From Sclerodactyla briareus (taxonomy: Eukaryota; Echinodermata; Holothuroidea; Dendrochirotida; Sclerodactylidae), in NCBI GenBank assembly GCA_026419785.1, contig JAODTK010002887.1, forward strand, positions 248,001 to 312,000: DNA of 64,000 nucleotides, in the 5' to 3' direction. Below, piece after piece: positions 58,165-64,000 of the stretch; position 1 is the stretch's first letter, and the number at the start of each line of letters is the position of its first letter. A program made the position numbers and the translations under genes. The notes beneath the pieces were generated by a model. That model was not told the DNA's origin. It was given only the letters and a program-made list of their open reading frames with translations, and ran no database searches.

Positions 58165-59850
58165 GTATTAAATGGAATGTTAGGGGTGACACTGAGATAT
58201 ACAGACAAAACTTAATTAGATAGGACTAGCCTCCACTATGAGCTGTGGTCTACCTTTACCCCGCGGTCACAAATGATAACGCGCGCGTCATCAAACCACT
58301 AATCCAATAACGAGGTCAACTGTTTTACGGCGGAGTTTTTCACATTGATTACGAGTGCGTTGATCGTGATGAGACTACGGCGCCACCTCATCAGTCTGGG
58401 CGAGCGGACGAAGGACCTACCGAGACTACGGAAAACGCCCACAATGCTAGATCGAAACTTGGCTCATCCCCCAGTCCCCAAGCCACCTTCAATGGCTTAA
58501 TTAAAGGGGAAGTCCTAGGGTATGCACTGCCTATTGCACCAACGGGGCCCGACTACCTCGAGAAAAAACACAATTTTTCACGAAAAACTTCTGTCCAGTC
58601 CCTACCGAAAGGAAGAGTGGTGCTCGGCCCCGTGTCGCAATGGCTATCAGGTCTAAGGATTGCGAGTATGCGAAGTCTGCACAAACGGCACGAAGTAAGA
58701 ACCACCATGGTGCTCAAACTGACATACCCACCCCATATTAGAACCGGACCTGGAAGGCCCTCAACTAAGCATTTGCACTTAGTAAACGTCACCCAGAACT
58801 TTCGGCACTGTTTTCCTCAGCCCCTAATTGGCCTACATAAGAGCACAAAATCTCAGAGATTTCTAGTTAACTTCCAATTCCCCGCGAGCCTACACCCGAA
58901 GGAACAGAACGTGAGACGAGACTCGTCTCATGAGTTGATCGCACCACTATAGCCACTACCCGAACAACAATCAGAAGTTGTATCAAGAAAGAAGCCCGCC
59001 AAATCGGCGTACCACTGATGAAGCCCCAAAATATTAACGAGGGCAGAAACTTTTGAACAAAATGTACCGACTACGGCATAGAATTGAGTCAAATATGAAA
59101 TAGGGATGTGAAAGTACTGTAATTCTGTAAATCTAAAAGAAAACTGCTGAAACCAAGGAGGCGCATTCGAGCTAGCAACCCCTCGCATATGTACTGTACT
59201 GCAACTACACCAATTATGTTGTGACTATTACCGCGAAATTACCGCCACTGCGTTGCATTTCTGTATTGTAAACAAACGCCATACAAGGTCACATTAGCCT
59301 GGTAAACAAGTGATCTGGATCACGCGTTGCGTTCACAGGTCCTTTTTGATGACGGATTATTACGCGAGGTGGATCTTGAGATTCGACGGCCCGTGATCAA
59401 GATCACGGAAGCGCATCTCGATGACGCGTCCGTTCACATGCACTTTTTGATGACGATTGATCCCCCTTGCGTTATCTGATGACCGTGCGTAATCATATTG
59501 AACGCAGTCTTCGTCTCGCCAAAATGTTAAAACATTGATCATGGTCCTAGGGGTTATGCATGTGTTTAAATTGCTTGATTCATGCGAATGTTTTGAATGT
59601 TTGTTGAGTTTCTGATGAAATGTCTTATGTGTGGTTCACAAGGGTCCTGCATAAGTGAATGTGAGAAATGTTCAACATAAATTGATTATTGTCTAATTTG
59701 CATAATTTTGGCATCTAGTCACATTTCCACAAAACTTATATGGTAGACAGTGCACTAAGTCAGTCCTTACGGATTGAAATTGGTCACTGATTAGTAGGTC
59801 GTTTCTGTCAAATGTTATCCAGAAACTTAAAGCAACTCATTAAATGCCTG
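58165..59850 (+). repeat. Dispersed repeat, second copy interrupted by about 1.25 kb
   Basis: 58165-58262 matches 57372-57462 and 59516-59850 matches 57464-57800. The intervening block is absent from the first copy. Confidence 0.8.
58263..59515. mobile_element. Inserted block, possible DNA transposon remnant
   Basis: Fills the gap in the second repeat copy. Its composition is more GC- and CpG-rich than its surroundings. Near the left end GGTCACAAATGATAACGC, and inverted near the right end GGTCATCAGATAACGC (59484-59469), form an imperfect inverted repeat. The right one is about 30 bases inside the edge. Subterminal direct repeats GTTCACA...CTTTTTGATGACG (about 59333 and 59433) and a palindrome CCGTGATC-AA-GATCACGG (59391-59408) are present. 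A 111-codon frame (58617-58952) is unrecognised. No target duplication was found. Confidence 0.45.
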
Positions 59851-62800
59851 TAATTGTTTGCATGGTGACGATCGATGAACACACTGATCGCGTAACCAGG
59901 CGAGACACTGGGGGCGTCGCCTGTAAATAGAGTGCCACACTTGCTGCAGGCTTCATGCGGAGTGCTTTGCAGTCTCCTACTGCTTACAGCAAGCATATAT
60001 TAAGGCTAACCATGGCACATTCTAAGTCTTTGTCCCTTAAGGCAATAGTCGCATGAGGTCCAACCCAAAATTCTTGTCTTGAAACTCTCTGAAAAGATTT
60101 GGTATGTCTGGAAAAGGCCCTTGAGGCTCAAAGAGGTACATACTCCTGGGATCTTGGTTACTCTGATGGAGGCAGTGAGGGCAACCAACCTATGGTGGAG
60201 ACTACCCTACTATCACTAGTTTGCCACTTTCCTAGGTCCCTGGCTACCTCCAATATGCTAGGCCGATCCATATTTTTCAATGACACAGGCCATACATCCA
60301 TTCTACTGTACCTTGAAGGACCAAAACTGCAGATGATTTAATAAGGGGCTAATATCATAACTGGATGAGAACTAAGTGCGTCAGTCCAAACCGAATCATT
60401 CACGACTTTCCCGTTGAAGGAGGGGTACAGTCTTTGAAAAGTTCGTGTATGTGAAGCATGCTGTATTGTGCACATCGAAGGCATGCAATAATATTTGATG
60501 TCATACTTGCACAACCTGCCAACAGTGTGTTATTTTCTATTGAATTCAAACATTATTTCACTTTGTGAAGCATTTAGTTTATGGAGAGGATTGCTGTAGT
60601 TGGTTGGTACGTAGGTTGTTGATATTCGCCATCTGGTGAGAAAAGCCAACAGAAATTCTGCTTAATTTGACTTATTCAACAATGAAATACTTAACATAAC
60701 AAACATTGCGGTTGTCTATGTGTGAGCTCATGCGTTATTGCGCAATTGGGATGCTCCCCAATTCCTCTCGGATGGCCCAAAACTTTGAAGGCCAATACTC
60801 CACCAGAGAAACATCGTATTGAAATGGGTTTTACCTATAGATACAGTTTTTCCTTTCTCCATGATATAACCTCTTTGTATTCAAGCCTGCGTTGCCCGTT
60901 ACCAGCTACGTATTGTTTTCCATTTCCACACTATCATCATCTGCTGAAACCTATACCATAGTGTGATGGCCGTAACTGCATGTTTGCAATAGTTGTAGTT
61001 GTTGAGGGGATTCATCATGACAACATGCTAGGGACAAAATCTTTTCAATTCTCAAAATTAGAACATTTTAACAAAACCTAACAAATCTTACTATACGGCC
61101 TATTCTACATTTTGGAATATGGAACATCCTTGATACTGTCTATTCCGATTGAATTAGTGTCCTCTGTGTTCATTCCATCAGTTATTTAAAAAAAACAGGT
61201 CATGCTTGATTGGTTATTGATTAGTTAATCTTCAATTTTCATTATACTTGACTTTTTGGTACTTTATTAATATTGTAATTTTAATATTACGGCCAGCCCC
61301 CAGACCAATTACAGATACGAGTGTCCGAATGTCCATCTTTCACTTTTGCTATGTGCTTGTTCGAAGGATACTGTAATCTGTTACACATGCCCAGTGCCTT
61401 TGTGGATGACACACCACCATATATGTATGTGTGTTTTGTAAGAACAGTCTGCCTACATGGGTATAGTCCGTTATATTTTGACAGGGAGCAGTGTTAGCCA
61501 CTCATTGTTTTGCAAGGTACCATTAGGGATTCTATGTTTCACTCTGTGTACCCACAGATACCAAAGCTTGGCGTGTTCCATTATTGACTGTTTCTTTTGA
61601 AGCATAGTTTTTTAGTTTGAACAAGAGGTAAAAAACCTGACAATTATGCAGAATGAAATATTTTTCTGATTTTCTCCCCACCGCTCAATATGGGTGCATT
61701 TATATAGTGCAAACTCAGGCAGACAAGGTAATGTGCCGATGTTTTCCTCCGCTGAACTATAATAATCACAAAAACTGACGTAATTCTGTCGTTGGCTCTA
61801 TACTGAATCCCTTCCACACATCTGCCCAATCTCACATAGTCACTGGGACTCTGGTCAATTTTTCACACCCAAGCCTACCTCGTGCTCCATTCCAACTTTC
61901 AATGTACAGGTAGAGCGTATTGACCATTTTCTACTAGATTTGTCCAACAATATTATTCCTTTATTACATAACGGCAGTCCTTGTTTCTAGGCAGGTATGT
62001 TATTTATCCCAAACTGAGGCCTGTCATCCATGGTCAAGTGGCAGAGTCCCTACCCAGCAAACCTTTGCCAATGTCATTGTACTTGTGCTCATCAATCTGA
62101 AATTACTTCTACCATGGATCCCACCAATATTCCATTGACTTGTCAGCGCAAATGTGATCATTTATGGAAAGCTAAAACCACCTTGAATTGCAAGCTGATA
62201 ATTCCGGAGCTGCTTATTGCAAATTCCCCTTGGTATCACAGAGGGCAGACGCAGGATCCCCTTCAATGCTATGTCAATTTGGAAACACATGGACTTCTGA
62301 AAACCCTGTAACAAATAGACTTTGAGGTAATTAAATCCATGCTGCGGTGCCTTGAATTCCTCAAAAGTTAAATGCAATAGCCCAACAATGCAGCATGCTT
62401 GAATTTCCCCTTTAGAAAAAAATTGTTTTGGGGGGAAATCAAAAAAATTTTTGCCCCCTGGTTTGATGGTTATCCAGTCCCTATGTAAATGCGTCACCAT
62501 ATACCTGGAATAAATATACGTGCCCAACTTGGGAGTTATTGATTTGTAACTGTGCTCGTACATTCAATTATAAAACCGAAATGCGTTGTGGCTGTGTGCA
62601 TGTACATCTTTCTCCTCTCATTGTGTCAATTTGAGGACCGCTGTTTTTCCTGCCTAAGCGCCCATATTGCTGGTTTAATGCAATCAGGGGGAAAAAAGGA
62701 GCGCTCCAGGTCAATGCAAGATTTTGTGGTTGTCTGTCACGTTGATAGCAATGCTATGAACTGCAGCACAGTGTTTTGTATTCCTATTCAAGTAACATGC

Positions 62801-63999
62801 AAATATTATGAAGCTTGTTTTTGGAGGCTGTCCTTTGTAATAAGCCTTTTCACAGTTTAGTCACTGAGATGTTGATGCCTTTGTGTCAAAGGTCCATAGG
62901 GGTACACTGACTGCTTGCATTGCACCTACAGTGTGCAGATCAATCTTTTGAAACTCTTTGGCGAAAACCCCATACAGCACAACTTCACAGATTCTTCACA
63001 TTCTGATCAAGAATAACATCCAAAAGATGGGATGGTCGCTTGCTTTTTCAGGAGTGGTGACAGTTTGAAATTGCTGTAATATTAGAAATATTAGAAGAAT
63101 GTTGACTATACCCCCATGCTGTTAGTGGTGAGCAAGTAACTTTACAACCATGAAACGGCTTTTTGGCTTTTTTCAGTTTTTCACTTGTTGCTTGAATACT
63201 GTATTCTGCAATTTTTCTGTGGTTCACTTCTTGTACTCACTTCTAATAGCAATTTGTATGTTCCCGATGTTAGAGGCATACCACGTTGTTTGTCTAAATC
63301 CTTGTTCTTGTGAATAGCTCCTTCAATCAATTGGTCATGTGCATAGCTCTCAGGTTTAGCTGCCTTTATATTTGTACTGTTTTACTAGTACTAGTGCCTA
63401 CATGCAAAAATTATAACTTTTTTCCATCAATGTTGATTGATGTCGAAATGAATGAATGGAGAAAAACGCCTCTGATGTACTTAAGTCCATATGCACATGT
63501 GTTATGTGCCCTCATTGTAAAATTCCAGAGAATTCACATAATGCTCATACCCCCCAAATCTGTTTTGAAAGTCTGTGTCTGTGAGTCTGTTTTGTATGTC
63601 AGTAGCCCTGGTTGGAATACCATACTTTGTGTCCAATTCCATTCATTATGAGGGCTATATTAGAGAGAGTTTCATATTGTCATCTGCTAGCCGATAATCA
63701 CCCTTGTCCAGTGATGTACCCATGGGGAGGAGGGTGGGGGTAAACCCCCCATGACCCAAGTGACCAATGAATTTTTAACACAAAAACTTTTTTTTTGCAG
63801 TTCAGTAGAGGTTTTGCAGCCATTATTTAGCAATTATTGCAGCAGCAGCATGTGTCTAGGGGCCCATAACTTGTACCTATCTGCAATAGGAAGGGTGAGG
63901 CCATTTATGAGGGCGCACTTCCCATTGGTTCACGACCACGAACCCCCCCCCCCCCCCCCCAAGACAAACCTCTTGGTACGCGCCTGCCCTTATCTGTGA
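59851..63999. other. No gene recognised (4.1 kb)
   Basis: AT-rich. Frames of 80-133 codons (60099-60341, 62162-62563 minus, 63310-63651) have no recognised motif. C18 lies at 63943-63960. Confidence 0.3.
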
Positions 64000-64000
64000 A

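Noticed and set aside
62162-62563. A 133-codon minus-strand frame, one of the longest in the last 4 kb
   Set aside because: No recognisable motif, unconvincing composition and no splice partners; retained only as unannotated sequence.

Overview
This is eukaryotic, most likely invertebrate animal, nuclear DNA. It has almost no long open frames, no ribosome-binding-site/operon layout and no rRNA, tRNA or CRISPR. It has GT/AG splice-like signals, CA/TG microsatellites, long mononucleotide runs and many decayed transposable elements. The element types (a Ty3/gypsy element with a tRNA-Leu primer site, LINEs with CR1/L2/Jockey-like reverse transcriptase, foldback and tandem-core elements) fit a marine invertebrate such as an echinoderm, hemichordate or mollusc. 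I cannot name the species. Duplicated segments differ from each other largely by single-base insertions and deletions, and recognisable proteins hop between frames every 50-150 bases. The window is therefore either unpolished long-read sequence or very old repeat DNA, and frame breaks should be read with that in mind.

Layout, left to right. 1-1192 (minus) looks like one large exon of an unrecognised acidic, proline-rich protein, with a good splice acceptor. Two further candidate minus-strand exons lie at 3207-3300 and 3560-3789. A complete-structure Ty3/gypsy LTR retrotransposon (3838-13702) sits just upstream of the last one: 2.2-kb LTRs, tRNA-Leu primer site, gag-protease-RT-RNase H-integrase in order, and a 4-bp target duplication GTAG. 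14.7-15.2 kb holds a LINE RT fragment. 16.2-17.0 kb holds two minisatellite arms in inverted orientation (foldback-like). 19.8-20.9 kb is a second LINE remnant. 22.8-25.1, 31.1-33.3 and 35.0-35.8 kb are copies of one dispersed repeat; the first copy carries a TTAA-flanked 609-bp MITE whose empty site is visible in the second copy. 26.9-28.2 kb is a minus-strand LINE interrupted by the 3' end of a plus-strand LINE. 38.4-43.6 kb is a nested set of tandem duplications. 39.5-57.3 kb contains three families of elements built from tandem core repeats, a microsatellite and a terminal hairpin; two families share the hairpin with a compensatory base-pair change. 57.4-59.9 kb is a duplicated repeat, one copy interrupted by about 1.25 kb. 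The rest (17-19.7, 36-38, 49-53.9 and 60-64 kb) shows nothing I can name.

There is no set of genes acting together here. The interest lies in the mobile elements, their nesting, and the tandem-core/hairpin families, which resemble the pearl/Helentron-associated non-autonomous elements of molluscs and other invertebrates, although no Helitron protein is present. A possible multi-exon minus-strand host gene at the left edge carries the retrotransposon in an intron.
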